Counted from the first letter of the stretch, positions 42,404 to 51,420 are shown. The stretch is 64,000 nucleotides of DNA from DASRDB01 sp035652815 (GCA_035652815.1 DASRDB010000003.1:682001-746000), one strand, 5' to 3'. Notes: a model not told the origin generated them from the sequence alone. Numbers and translations are program-made.

Positions 42404-44842
42404 TTATCGCTTTATCCCTACTTTTACCATAGCATCATCGTTAACTGTCTCCGCATTCAAAATGGACTGATCCCCTATCTCAATCCGCCGCGCCCGCGTC
42501 ACGCTCCTCAAATCCGCCCTCGCCTGCTCTAACATCTGAGCAACCTGAGGTTCAGCCGTTGTTAGTTGCAGCAATTCCAGTTCCGCGCCGAGCGAAAGAT
42601 TGGCCTCGCTTTTATAGCGGCGCACCGCCGTAGCAATTTCAATCAGCGTCTCACCTGCGGCCTCAGCTTCGTCGCTGATGAAATCTTCGTTCCATTCTGG
42701 CCAGCTACTAATATGAATTGACTGCTTGCCCTCTTGCGCGGCGAAAAGCGCGCAATAAATCTCGTCCGTGATATACGGCAGCAAGGGGGCGAAAAGCTTG
42801 AGGGCCGACAACAAGGCTGTGTAGAGCGTATAGCGCGCTCCGTCTCGCTTTGGATGCGCTTCGTCGTACAATCGTTCCTTCGCCATCTCAAGGTAGTTAT
42901 CGGCGAGGTCACGCCAGAAAAATGTCTCCGTCTCGCTTTTAGCTGCTGCATAATCGTAGGCGCGGAAAAGTTCGGTTACGCGCCGGATCAGGCGATGCAG
43001 GCGCGAAAGCAGCCAGCGATCAGTCGGCGTAAACGTGGGAACTTCTTGCGATAAGTGATAGCCCGCGAGAAAACGCTCGCTGAACTTCGCCACATTCCAC
43101 AGCTTGTTGACCAGTTTTCCACCAAGCGCAATCTTCTCCTCGCTGATGATCGAGTCCTTGCCAAAGCCGGTGCTGGCCGCCCAGTAGCGCACAGCGTCCG
43201 ACGAATACTTTTCGATCATCTGCATGGGAGCCATTGGCCCGCCGCCGCGACTCTTGCTGATCTTGCCCATACCTTCACCCGCCAATCCCCAACCAGAAAT
43301 TGCCACCGTCTTCCAGGGCAACTTGCCAAAGTGATACAACGACTTCACAATGGTATCAAAGGCCCAGGTACGGATGATCTCGTGTGCCTGTGGTCGCAGC
43401 GACATGGGAAAGACCTTTTCGTATAATTCCGGGTCGGAAAGCCAGCGCCCCACGATTTGCGGCGTCATCGATGACGTAGCCCACGTATCCATCACGTCCT
43501 CTTCCGGCACAAAGTCCCTGCTTCCACAGGCGCAGGCGCAATCAGGCTGTCTTTCGCTGGGGTCTACTGGCAAATTCGCTTCGTCCGCCAGCACGATTTC
43601 GCCGCACTCCGCGCAGTACCAGAGTGGGAAAGGCACGCCGAAGTAGCGCTGCCGCGAGATGCACCAATCCCAGCCCAGGTTTTCTACCCATTCTCGATAG
43701 CGCGCTCGCATATGCGCCGGGTGCCACGAAATTTGCTCTCCTGCCTCTACCCACTCGGCTTTGCGCTCCAACACACGAATGAACCACTGCCGCGTCACAA
43801 TATATTCCACAGGCGTATCGCATCGCTCATGCACGCGCACGCTCTGCCGGATAGGTTCGCGTTTCAACACATCGCCATTTGCTTCCAAATCCTGAATAAT
43901 GCGTTGTCGCGCCTCTTTGATAGTTAGCCCGGCATATGGCCCCGCGTTGATCCTGCCATCCCTGCCAATAATCGCCTTTAACGGTAAGTGGTGCTTATAC
44001 CACCATTCCACGTCGGTGACATCGCCAAAGGTGCAGCACATCACCGCGCCCGTTCCTTTTTCAGGATTTGCCTTTCCATCAGCCAGCAACGGCACTTCAA
44101 AATTCAACAATGGCACGCGCACCTTTGAGCCAATCAAGCCTTTGTAACGCGCATCGTCTGGATGCACAAACACGGCTACACAGGCGGGCAGCAGTTCTGG
44201 GCGCGTGGTAGCAATCGGCAATATCTCTCCGTCCTCAAGCCGGAAGGCCAATGTCACAAACTCACTCTGCCGCTCAAGATCGTTCAATTCCGCTTGCGCA
44301 ATGGCTGTCCGGCATTCGGGGCACCAGATCGAGGGAGCTTCCTGTTGGTATGCTAACCCTTTCTTATATAGTTCAATGAAGGAGAGTTGCGAGGTGCGGC
44401 GCGAGAGTTCATCAATGGTACGATAGCTATAACGCCAATCCACAGACAGCCCAAGTCGCTGCCAGAGAGCCTTGTAATCCTGCTCCGCCTGCTCGCTCAC
44501 TTCCAGGCATTTCTGAATAAAGGCTTCACGCCCCACCTGCAAGGCCGTAATACCCAATCGCTTTTCCACCAGTCGCTCCGTAGGCAGGCCGTTATCATCA
44601 AAGCCCATTGGATAAAAAACGTTATACCCGTTCATGCGCCAGAAACGGGCCATAAAATCAGCATGGCTATAGGAATATAAATGCCCAAGATGCAGGTTTC
44701 CTGAGACGGTTGGGGGCGGCGTATCAATAGCATAGAGAGGTTGGGTCGATTCGCGTGAGAAGGCATAAATGTCATGCTGCTGCCAGTATTGCTGGCGCGT
44801 AGGTTCGGCTGTGCCGGGAGTGTAGCGTTTCGGTAAACTCAT
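42404..44842 (-). CDS. valS: valyl-tRNA synthetase, short Rickettsia-type
   Basis: 812 residues. Class I signatures: HIGH-type HLGH in PPPTVSGNLHLGH, KMSKS-type KISKS in GMGKISKSRGG. The sequence GFDDNGLPTERLVEK, plus the overall length, matches the ValS form of Rickettsia and some archaea rather than the E. coli GTDHAGIAT form; the C-terminal coiled coil is lacking or short. It charges tRNA-Val. ATG 44842 has AAAGGAAG upstream. It is led by a T-box (44901-45225) and its own promoter. Confidence 0.9.
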   Translation of the reverse strand: MSLPKRYTPGTAEPTRQQYWQQHDIYAFSRESTQPLYAIDTPPPTVSGNLHLGHLYSYSHADFMARFWRMNGYNVFYPMGFDDNGLPTERLVEKRLGITALQVGREAFIQKCLEVSEQAEQDYKALWQRLGLSVDWRYSYRTIDELSRRTSQLSFIELYKKGLAYQQEAPSIWCPECRTAIAQAELNDLERQSEFVTLAFRLEDGEILPIATTRPELLPACVAVFVHPDDARYKGLIGSKVRVPLLNFEVPLLADGKANPEKGTGAVMCCTFGDVTDVEWWYKHHLPLKAIIGRDGRINAGPYAGLTIKEARQRIIQDLEANGDVLKREPIRQSVRVHERCDTPVEYIVTRQWFIRVLERKAEWVEAGEQISWHPAHMRARYREWVENLGWDWCISRQRYFGVPFPLWYCAECGEIVLADEANLPVDPSERQPDCACACGSRDFVPEEDVMDTWATSSMTPQIVGRWLSDPELYEKVFPMSLRPQAHEIIRTWAFDTIVKSLYHFGKLPWKTVAISGWGLAGEGMGKISKSRGGGPMAPMQMIEKYSSDAVRYWAASTGFGKDSIISEEKIALGGKLVNKLWNVAKFSERFLAGYHLSQEVPTFTPTDRWLLSRLHRLIRRVTELFRAYDYAAAKSETETFFWRDLADNYLEMAKERLYDEAHPKRDGARYTLYTALLSALKLFAPLLPYITDEIYCALFAAQEGKQSIHISSWPEWNEDFISDEAEAAGETLIEIATAVRRYKSEANLSLGAELELLQLTTAEPQVAQMLEQARADLRSVTRARRIEIGDQSILNAETVNDDAMVKVGIKR

Positions 44843-44900
44843 GAGACCGCTCTTCCTTTCCTGTTAAAGTGTTTCAAGTGACTAAAGGCGATAGGGCAAT

Positions 44901-45225
44901 AAAAAAGCCCAATCATCCCTATGAGGACGAAAAGGGCATATTTTCGCGGTACCACCTCATTTCGCCGCGCGTTGCCGCAACGGCGCACTCGTCACCCTGA
45001 CAGTTCTACCAGCATGTGGAAGAGGCCTATCGGGTCTCGCTATAACGGGCTTACCCGCGCCGATCTACTTTACGCATATCCGTATTTCTTCAGCGCCATA
45101 CCGGGCGACGTTCGACACTGGCTACTGTGGGGGCTTCCAGCCGCTGGCCACTCCTTCTCTATCAGTAAGCTTCCTGTCTACTCTTCCCAGAAGAAAACAT
45201 CTATTCGGTTGTTCCGTAGCTTCTA
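44901..45225 (-). promoter_or_regulatory. T-box riboswitch leader of valS
   Basis: The minus-strand sequence AGGTGGTACCGCG (plus 44945-44957) is the T-box motif. Next comes a terminator stem, GCCC...GGGC (44907-44937) followed by six T, just before valS. The bulge UGGU pairs with tRNA ending ACCA, matching the A73 of tRNA-Val. The promoter at 45232-45260 sets the 5' end near 45225, giving a leader of about 325 bases. Uncharged tRNA-Val should favour the antiterminator. The specifier codon was not placed with certainty; a GTC lies in the upper part of stem I. Confidence 0.88.
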
Positions 45226-45231
45226 TGAGCA

Positions 45232-45260
45232 ATTGTACCTGGAACAGGAGTGCCTGTCAA
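45232..45260 (-). promoter_or_regulatory. promoter of the valS T-box transcript
   Basis: On the minus strand TTGACA (45260-45255) and TACAAT (45237-45232) are 17 bases apart. It lies just outside the nuclease gene, which ends at 45293. Confidence 0.8.
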
Positions 45261-45292
45261 TGCGCTTTTTTAAGGCTTTTTCGAATACCACA

Positions 45293-46186
45293 TCAAGCAG
45301 CAAGAGTCTCCAATAAGAAGCCGGCCACATGCTCATCAGGAGCAGCAACCACCCCTCTAAGCAGCATATCCAGCGTTTCAGGCTTTTCTACCTGCGGAAC
45401 TGTCTTCTGCGCTAAGGCCACAAGCGCGGGGAAGCGCACCTCGACAACTCGCAAAAGGGCTTTCTGTAGTCCCTCCTGCAGCCCCTCTTCTCGCCCTTGC
45501 TGCAACCCCTGCTGTAAGCCCTCTTCTCGCCCTTGCCTGACAAGCTTCTGATACGTAGGTGTCTGTGAAAGTGGATCACTATACATATTAAAAATCCTCT
45601 CAACCCAATCCTGATCTTGTCCTGTAAAAACCAGGTCTACAAAAAGCCGGGAAAGCGATAAGAGTTCAAACTGTTGTGATGAGCCAGGCTCATGCACAAC
45701 CTCTTCAACAACCGTTTGCCTTGCTCCATTTTTGGCTAACACCCACAGAGGCTTCAGCCCGTTTAAGCCAGTATGTTTAAGCTCCTCGACAGACAATTTT
45801 GCGAGTTCTACACTCATGTAATCAAACCACAAAATCTCTTTTCCATCAAGACGCTTCCATTCTAGCGGCGGCTTCGGCACCTCTCCCACATCTCTTAAAT
45901 AAATCACACAGGAATAGACAGGTAGTTGATGCTGATGATTGGCCTCTACACTATATTGTAAAAGCCGACCGGGCATGTCTCGTGTAGACTGGATTTCAAT
46001 ATGGAAGAGCATTCTCTCCTCATTATTCTCCAGTTCGATCTCTAAAACGGAATCAGCCTCGATGGTACGCACTTTAAATTCTGTCTGGAGCTGCCTTTTT
46101 ACCTGCGCTCCTTGCCAGAGCCAGGTTACAAGGTCTTGCGCGTTTTCACGAATAAATAACTTGATGCTGTCATCCCAATCACCCAT
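45293..46186 (-). CDS. Rpn-family nuclease-like protein (PD-(D/E)XK)
   Basis: 297 residues. The N-terminal half matches the Rpn/PDDEXK-transposase family: EADSVLEIELEN and FHIEIQSTRD supply an acidic D and E-x-Q set, with FDYMSVEL and LPVYSCVIYL around it. The C-terminal region repeats EGLQQGLQQGREEGLQEGLQ, as often in this family. Rpn proteins cut DNA and promote recombination; function here unproven. No clear ribosome-binding site. It precedes the valS promoter; the lipoprotein gene is upstream. Confidence 0.85.
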   Translation of the reverse strand: MGDWDDSIKLFIRENAQDLVTWLWQGAQVKRQLQTEFKVRTIEADSVLEIELENNEERMLFHIEIQSTRDMPGRLLQYSVEANHQHQLPVYSCVIYLRDVGEVPKPPLEWKRLDGKEILWFDYMSVELAKLSVEELKHTGLNGLKPLWVLAKNGARQTVVEEVVHEPGSSQQFELLSLSRLFVDLVFTGQDQDWVERIFNMYSDPLSQTPTYQKLVRQGREEGLQQGLQQGREEGLQEGLQKALLRVVEVRFPALVALAQKTVPQVEKPETLDMLLRGVVAAPDEHVAGFLLETLAA

Positions 46187-46293
46187 TCCCCTGAAGACGC
46201 CTCCTCGCTTTTATGATTGCGAGAGTGTAACATACAGTTGAGTTATTAGCAAGAGAGTAATTTCAATCAATAGAGCGGCCAACCAATAATAAA

Positions 46294-46328
46294 AAGAGGC
46301 GACCAGTCTATTTCCTGGCCGCCCCTTT
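46294..46328 (-). terminator. intrinsic terminator of the lipoprotein gene
   Basis: GGCG-CCAG on one side pairs with CTGG-CCGCC on the other, followed on the minus strand by CTCTTTTTATT. It is 22 bases beyond the stop at 46350. Confidence 0.8.
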
Positions 46329-46349
46329 CACTAGTTTAGCAGTGTATGT

Positions 46350-47264
46350 TTACTGCCCAGCCCCAAAAATCACTCCTGGATTGTCCGTCGGAATGGCATT
46401 GGCAGGCGCGTTAATCGTGACCGGTTCGTTGAATTTGCTCAGGTCGATGGTGGTATCGAGTTTGAGCGAGACGCCTGCGTTGTTGTTCGTGGTGGTCGTA
46501 GTAGGAGTTACCAGCCCTTTCAAATCCAGATTGAAGTTTAGCTTCATCTCCACGCGATGCACGTAAGACGTGGACTCGTCAATCCAGAAATCGAGGGTGG
46601 CGTTGAAATCCTTTGTATTATTCATGAGCTGGTTGAGCATTTGCTGGTTTGTTCCCGTCAAGCCGCTTATCTGTCCATATGCCGCAATCAGCTTCTGGAA
46701 GCCTGTTTTATCGAGTACCACCGTGATATGCCGCAGGCTCTGTCCATTCAGGTTTTCATCTCCGTGATCGGTGATCTTAGCGTTTTTCTGTGCGATATCC
46801 AGCAATTTGTTCAAATCGGGTACGCTGATGGTAGAAAATGGATTGGTAGAGCCATTGCTGCCTGCCAGTTTGCTTTTATCCAGAACGTACCATTGCCCCT
46901 TCGCGTTCTGAATGTACAATTTATTTCCGATGACAATGGTGGCAACAGAATAATTCGCGCCGGAGAGTCCGCCCAGCGAAACCTTCATCGAGGATTTATC
47001 GGGCATTACCTCGTCACCTGAGCCTGTGATATTGAAGGTGAAGCTGGTTGGGGTTGTAGAACCATTGGAAGACGTGCTGGTCAGTCCCGTTACTCCGACA
47101 GTCGCGGCCATCTTCATATCGACATGTACCGTCTTCAGTTGCCTGGTGGTACTCACCGTGTTCTGCAACAACTGTGTAACGCTTGTTGTAGTTCCACCAC
47201 ACGCGCTTACAACGAGCAGCATACAAAGCAAACCAAACAACAGTCCTTTTTTGCGCATTATCAT
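46350..47264 (-). CDS. extracytoplasmic lipoprotein, LppX/DUF6612-like
   Basis: 304 residues from ATG 47264, with AAGGAG six bases upstream. Signal peptide MIMRKKGLLFGLLCMLLVVSAC has the lipobox LVVSAC, so the protein sits on the outer face. The rest resembles LppX/LprG-like lipid-binding folds: repeated strand pairs, KGQWYVLDKSKL, and a Thr/Asn-rich loop. LppX/LprG-type lipoproteins carry lipids across the envelope; function here is an inference. Single-gene unit with its own terminator. Confidence 0.78.
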   Translation of the reverse strand: MIMRKKGLLFGLLCMLLVVSACGGTTTSVTQLLQNTVSTTRQLKTVHVDMKMAATVGVTGLTSTSSNGSTTPTSFTFNITGSGDEVMPDKSSMKVSLGGLSGANYSVATIVIGNKLYIQNAKGQWYVLDKSKLAGSNGSTNPFSTISVPDLNKLLDIAQKNAKITDHGDENLNGQSLRHITVVLDKTGFQKLIAAYGQISGLTGTNQQMLNQLMNNTKDFNATLDFWIDESTSYVHRVEMKLNFNLDLKGLVTPTTTTTNNNAGVSLKLDTTIDLSKFNEPVTINAPANAIPTDNPGVIFGAGQ

Positions 47265-47380
47265 TTCTTGCTCCTTCAAGGAACCGGCTAGTTTAACCTA
47301 CTACTTGATACATACGCAATTACTACGAATGGTTTCAAAGAAAGTTCCCCGTTCTTCAGAGAAAGAGCAAGCAAATAACG

Positions 47381-47797
47381 TTAACGCGCAACGAGCTTTT
47401 CGATGGTCTGCAGGAGATCGGTTAACTCGAACGGTTTCTTGATGTAGGTGATTTTACGCTGGCGAATCTCTTTCACCGGAGCATTGGCGCTAATCATGAC
47501 GGCAGGAACGTGTTCCAACCCATTTTTCGCATGCAGGCGGTCATAGAGTTGAATGCCATTAATACCAGGCAAGTGATAGTCTAGCAGAAATAAGTCAGGC
47601 TTATAGCGTTCTACCAGCTCTAGCGCTTCATAACCGTTGGGAGCAAGTAGCGCCTGTAATGACATTTCTAATGAAATAGCGTGAACCAGAAACGAGCCTA
47701 TATCTTCATCATCTTCTACCACCAGGACAGTTTTTACCGCTGTATTGCTTTCCGTGGGCGACGCTCCTGGTGAGGATGAGACCTGATAATCGGACAT
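47381..47797 (-). CDS. single-domain response regulator (receiver only)
   Basis: 138 residues from ATG 47797 (GGAG six bases upstream). Receiver residues are intact: acidic pair Asp29/Asp30 (VVEDDEDIG), phosphorylatable Asp73 (LFLLDYHLPG), and Lys in YIKKPF. There is no output domain, so it acts by binding a partner, for instance a flagellar, chemotaxis or kinase protein. No histidine kinase is near; the orphan kinase at 2504 is only a possible distant partner. Confidence 0.9.
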   Translation of the reverse strand: MSDYQVSSSPGASPTESNTAVKTVLVVEDDEDIGSFLVHAISLEMSLQALLAPNGYEALELVERYKPDLFLLDYHLPGINGIQLYDRLHAKNGLEHVPAVMISANAPVKEIRQRKITYIKKPFELTDLLQTIEKLVAR

Positions 47798-47972
47798 CTC
47801 ATACTCCAAACTTCGGTTGCAACCAAATAAGCTGTTTCAATTGTACCACGTCATGGAAGAGTATCAGGTTTCAAATTGTACAGTCTAGATGTGAAAAAGC
47901 TCACACCACGTTTTGCGGCACAGAAAAAAGCCACTCATTCTACCAGTAATTACACGTTGTAAAAACAAAAAC

Positions 47973-48008
47973 GAGTATAGCAGGTACTTTTAGTACCCGC
48001 CATACTCT
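47973..48008 (-). terminator. intrinsic terminator of the DUF4097 operon
   Basis: GAGTAT-GC-GGTACT pairs with AGTACC-GC-ATACTC, a near perfect stem of 16 bases. On the minus strand it is followed by GTTTTTGTTTTT. It lies 39 bases beyond the DUF4097 stop. Between 47798 and 47972 nothing else is seen. Confidence 0.8.
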
Positions 48009-48047
48009 CTGCACGCGAGGGAGAGGGTCGATTGTTATTGTTTCAAC

Positions 48048-49892
48048 TTATTCACCGCCCAGGCCTTCAAGCAGCAGATCGCCCTCTTCTGGCGAGATGC
48101 GGCCCTCAGCAATCATACGCAGAATGGCCTCGCGTTCCTGCTCCCGGCCAGCAGCAGCAACTTGCGCCACGCTGGCATCATCGGTTCCGCTATTCACAGG
48201 CTCATCAGTCTGTTCCACTGGCTCGACCGGCTCCACTGGCTCGACCAACTCCACTGGCTCGACCTCGCCTGCTGATCTCATAGGAGAGGGGCTATCCGGT
48301 GCCGGAGGGGGCGTTGGTGGCGTTCCCGGCGCTGAAGGCGTCGCTGGGGCAGGAGGTGGTGTTGGCGGCGCGGGCGGACGAGGCGGCATTGGCACACGCA
48401 AATTGCTGATGGCTCGCTCAACCGCTTCGAGCGCGCCCACGACTCCTTCGGCAGCAGCCTTGCGCGCCTCTTCCTTCAACCGCTCTAATCGCTGAGGATC
48501 AAACTGCCATTCGCGATCATTGAAGCGCACGCGCACACGAGCAGCACGCTCTTGCGCCCGTCGAGCGCGTTCCTCTGCCTTGCGCGCCTGCTCTTCCGCC
48601 CGGCGTTGCGCGCGGCGCACCTGCTCCTCTGCCCGGCGCGTGAATTCGTTCGTCCAATCGGTTCCTTTGCTCCAGGCAGCATCTTTAAAGGCTCCCGAAA
48701 TTTCGTGCCCCAGTTCCTGGCCAAGTCGTCCCATCTCGCGCCCCAGTTCCGCCATTTCGCTTTCAAACTCGCTCCACCAGGCATTCGAGGTCGTGCTGCT
48801 GCGGGGGCTATCGTGTCCTCGCAGGCGCAAATCACCACCCACCCGTAGTTCAAGCGTTGACGCGCCCTCGCCATATACCAGGCTCAGCATATTTCCTCCT
48901 CTGCTTGAGGAAACTCCCGCTCCCATCACATCACCACCTACAACCGCGTCAATGCGCAGGTTGGCGTTCCCGGGCAGTTGAATGCTGGCGTCTCCACCTA
49001 TACTCAGGCGTGTATGACTGCCTGCCGGAAACGCGGACTGAAGCGAAAGGTCGCCGCCGACGTTGCCTATTTCAATAGCCCCGGCGATATCCTTCAACTC
49101 GACATCCGATCCGATATTGCCCGCGTGCAGGTCGCCTCCGATGCCAACAAAACGCGCATCGCCGCCCACACTGCCGATTTCCACGCTGCTGCGAATATCT
49201 TGCAGCACATAATCACCGCCCGCGCTGCCCAGGTGTACCCTTAAAGCATGCTGTATCTGCAAATCACCGCCAACATTGCCAACTGTAATTTCGGCCTGCG
49301 GGCCTCCTGAAATCTGGCAATCACCGCCAACAGTGCCGCAACTCAGCGCATCCGCAATATCTTTTACCTCAAGGTCGCTGCCCACCGAACCGATTACGGC
49401 TGTCTCTGTCGAGTTCAACTCAAGGTCGGCTCCCACGCTCTCCAGTTCGACCAGCGGCACATTGGAAATGCTGGCATCACCGCCGATTCCGCCACGCGAA
49501 CGGAGCGAGGAAGCATTCTTCACCGTCAATTCAGCCGCCAGATTGCGCACAGCAACCGCCTCGCCGATGGTTTCGCGATCTACGCCCATGCCGATATCCT
49601 CGACCTCAACACCGCCATAGACCTCGTTCAATTCAACACGCCGCACGTTTTCAACGGACACATCGCCGTACACGTAGTTCATCGTAATCTGTGTATCAGG
49701 CGGTACACGCAATTCGAGGTCGCCAGTTCCATGTCCGATAAACAGCGTATTGCCCTCAACTCGCGGCTCAGCAATCGGATCATCGGCTTCGATACCAACC
49801 GACTGCGAATCCCAACTGCGTACCTGTATATCGCCATGCAGATGCTCAATCACGACACGCGCTTCTCGCCCGATCTCATATGTTCTTTGCAT
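48048..49892 (-). CDS. DUF4097 beta-helix protein with SHOCT-like tail
   Basis: 614 residues from ATG 49892 (AGGAGG seven bases upstream). A long run of DUF4097 strands (repeating motifs such as NVGGDLQI, GSVGGDARF, IGSDVEL) forms a beta-helix to about residue 320. A coiled-coil segment of Arg/Glu/Ala repeats (REEQVRRAQRRAEEQARK, in outline), a Pro-rich linker and a short C-terminal helical pair (EAILRMIAEGRISPEEGDLLLEGL) like SHOCT end the chain. No signal peptide, so it probably stays in the cytoplasm. Last gene of a four-gene operon; such proteins are linked to envelope stress in Firmicutes. Confidence 0.8.
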   Translation of the reverse strand: MQRTYEIGREARVVIEHLHGDIQVRSWDSQSVGIEADDPIAEPRVEGNTLFIGHGTGDLELRVPPDTQITMNYVYGDVSVENVRRVELNEVYGGVEVEDIGMGVDRETIGEAVAVRNLAAELTVKNASSLRSRGGIGGDASISNVPLVELESVGADLELNSTETAVIGSVGSDLEVKDIADALSCGTVGGDCQISGGPQAEITVGNVGGDLQIQHALRVHLGSAGGDYVLQDIRSSVEIGSVGGDARFVGIGGDLHAGNIGSDVELKDIAGAIEIGNVGGDLSLQSAFPAGSHTRLSIGGDASIQLPGNANLRIDAVVGGDVMGAGVSSSRGGNMLSLVYGEGASTLELRVGGDLRLRGHDSPRSSTTSNAWWSEFESEMAELGREMGRLGQELGHEISGAFKDAAWSKGTDWTNEFTRRAEEQVRRAQRRAEEQARKAEERARRAQERAARVRVRFNDREWQFDPQRLERLKEEARKAAAEGVVGALEAVERAISNLRVPMPPRPPAPPTPPPAPATPSAPGTPPTPPPAPDSPSPMRSAGEVEPVELVEPVEPVEPVEQTDEPVNSGTDDASVAQVAAAGREQEREAILRMIAEGRISPEEGDLLLEGLGGE

Positions 49893-49907
49893 ATACTGGC
49901 CTCCTGT

Positions 49908-50285
49908 TTATTGTTCAATAAAAATCTCAATACGCTTCCGTTCCTCAAGGTCCTGGTAATCCAGCACACGCCCGGTCGCTCCCCCTTCAATCGCCTGTAT
50001 CAGTTGGCGCACAGTTCCATTGTCCAATTGTGGAACCAGGCGCGGCAGCAGGCGCAAACTTGTTGTCACCAACGCGGCAGGCAGGGTTGCGGTCATCTTC
50101 AACTTCTGCTGCTTGCTCCCCAGATCAGACATCCAGATGCGGATGGTGCGATTGAAGGCGCGCTCTACAGGCGGCTCGTCATCTGTGACCAGGGCATCGA
50201 GCAGTTGCGCGGCCTGTCCCGCCGTGATCTGTCTCGCCTCTACCAGGCTCAAAATGCGGTTGCGCTCCTCAAGCGAAGGAGTCAT
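49908..50285 (-). CDS. SHOCT-like/YvlB-type small protein
   Basis: 125 residues. The N-terminus (ERNRILSLVEARQITAGQAAQLLDAL) is a SHOCT-like helical pair close to that at the end of the DUF4097 protein; the C-terminal part (RLVPQLDNGTVRQLIQAIEGG) is helical. It resembles the cytoplasmic partners found with DUF4097 genes (LiaX/YvlB type). ATG 50285 begins four bases after the DUF2089 stop, so the two are translationally coupled. Its function is inferred from the neighbours only. Confidence 0.72.
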   Translation of the reverse strand: MTPSLEERNRILSLVEARQITAGQAAQLLDALVTDDEPPVERAFNRTIRIWMSDLGSKQQKLKMTATLPAALVTTSLRLLPRLVPQLDNGTVRQLIQAIEGGATGRVLDYQDLEERKRIEIFIEQ

Positions 50286-50289
50286 ACGC

Positions 50290-50649
50290 TTATCCTTTCA
50301 GCAGGCGCATGGCCTCTTCGACGCTGATCTCCTTCGCCGCGAGGCGATCCAGGATCACCCTGCGATCTGCGCGCCCATCATTTTCCGGCGCGCCGCCCAA
50401 TGCTGTGACAATCTCATCCAGGCGGCTGCGCGCCGTATTATATGCAATATCCATATCTGCCGCCAGCTTCTGAATGTTGCCCCGGTTCTTTACTAACAGT
50501 TCAACAAAATCCAGTTGCTCGCGTGTCAGGCGACCAATCCACCCCAGGCTGAATTGCCCTTCAATCACAATACCGCTCTGCGGGCATTCCAGCCGGGTCA
50601 CAATCAACTCGTTCCCGCTCACCGGGTCGCGAGTAATCAGTGGATACAT
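50290..50649 (-). CDS. DUF2089 family protein
   Basis: 119 residues. Sequence matches the DUF2089 pattern: EGQFSLGWIGRLTREQLDFVELLVKNRGNIQKLAADMDIAYNTARSRLDEIV (in outline) is a helix-turn-helix-like core, and the C-terminus VILDRLAAKEISVEEAMRLLKG ends like the SHOCT-type helices of its neighbours. It may bind DNA or a partner as a regulator of the operon. AAGGAG-like sites are weak upstream; the start ATG 50649 is used. Confidence 0.8.
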   Translation of the reverse strand: MYPLITRDPVSGNELIVTRLECPQSGIVIEGQFSLGWIGRLTREQLDFVELLVKNRGNIQKLAADMDIAYNTARSRLDEIVTALGGAPENDGRADRRVILDRLAAKEISVEEAMRLLKG

Positions 50650-50674
50650 ACAAACTCACTCCTCTTGCTGCGTA

Positions 50675-50887
50675 TTACTTCGCGCCAGCCGTTGCCGGAA
50701 CAGCATTCACATGCTCCAATCGCGTCCCAACCGCAACCATAGCCGCTCCCAGCTTTCCGACCAGCCAGCGCGCTCCATGACGACGAGTCTGCACTTTCGC
50801 CAGCAGACGCATCTGCTCTCCCTCATGCTGGAGCTTCCGGCGGCGTTCCTCTAGAAGCTGCTCACATATATGAATCTGGAAACCCAT
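50675..50887 (-). CDS. 70-residue basic helical protein, first gene of operon
   Basis: Starts MGFQIHICEQLLEERRRKLQ and is rich in Arg, Glu, Leu and Ala, ending with a hydrophobic helix (WLVGKLGAAMVAVGTRL). AGGAGG lies six bases before ATG 50887. It is the first gene after the promoter at 50971 and precedes DUF2089 by 25 bases. No family is recognised; the layout suggests a small membrane-touching regulator or adaptor. Confidence 0.65.
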   Translation of the reverse strand: MGFQIHICEQLLEERRRKLQHEGEQMRLLAKVQTRRHGARWLVGKLGAAMVAVGTRLEHVNAVPATAGAK

Positions 50888-50970
50888 AGCAATCCTCCTG
50901 GTCGTTCTCTAAAACTTCCCATTTGATATTTTTCGCTAGCGAAGTGCTAATAATTATCAGCCACATGTAG

Positions 50971-50999
50971 ATAATAACAGGAGAAATTGAAAAAGTCAA
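50971..50999 (-). promoter_or_regulatory. promoter of the DUF2089-DUF4097 operon
   Basis: On the minus strand TTGACT (50999-50994) and TATTAT (50976-50971) are 17 bases apart, giving a leader of about 76 bases before ATG 50887. Confidence 0.72.
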
Positions 51000-51066
51000 C
51001 ACTAAAATGGAGATAAATGCCAAAAATTTGTAGAAAATAAGCAAATATTTGTAAAGAGGAAATTCC

Positions 51067-51150
51067 TGTCATGCTTCGCTGCGCTCGGCATCGCCATGCC
51101 GAGCGCATAGCGCACAGGGCTGGAGATGCTTCGCTGCGCTCAGCATGACA
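51067..51150. repeat. rearranged family A hairpin repeat
   Basis: It begins TGTCATGCTTCGCTGCGCTC and ends CTTCGCTGCGCTCAGCATGACA. The inner left part runs in the same direction as the right arm rather than opposite, and a small GGCATCGCCATGCC palindrome sits between. So the usual structure is scrambled. Confidence 0.7.
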
Positions 51151-51159
51151 TAAGCAGAT

Positions 51160-51420
51160 TTACAAATGTTGGCTGTTACAAATCGTAAATACGGAATGAT
51201 ACACTACCCACTTGACCGTATCAACAAAATCGTCATCGTATCCAAGCAAATATAAGTCGGCCTCCAATTGCTTTAGCTTCCATAGCAGGTCAATAAAACA
51301 GGCATGATTATCAGGCTGCCAGTTTTGAAGCAGAGTTTTTGCTTGTTCAAACACATCAAATATCTCATCAACAATCTGGATTAGCCCTCGATCTCCAACC
51401 TGTTTTCTTCTCTCTGCCAT
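51160..51420 (-). CDS. hypothetical small protein
   Basis: 86 residues, fairly hydrophobic and helical (DEIFDVFEQAKTLLQNWQPDN, LLWKLKQLEADLYLLGYDDDF). No domain is recognised. The AAAGGA site is 13 bases upstream, so initiation is uncertain. It stands alone between a repeat and the pseudogene region, and its base composition is more A/T-rich than neighbours, which may suggest a foreign origin. Confidence 0.5.
   Translation of the reverse strand: MAERRKQVGDRGLIQIVDEIFDVFEQAKTLLQNWQPDNHACFIDLLWKLKQLEADLYLLGYDDDFVDTVKWVVYHSVFTICNSQHL

Noticed and set aside
44921..45316. Plus-strand frame of 131 residues upstream of valS
   Set aside because: It overlaps the T-box leader and promoter on the other strand and shows no protein pattern.
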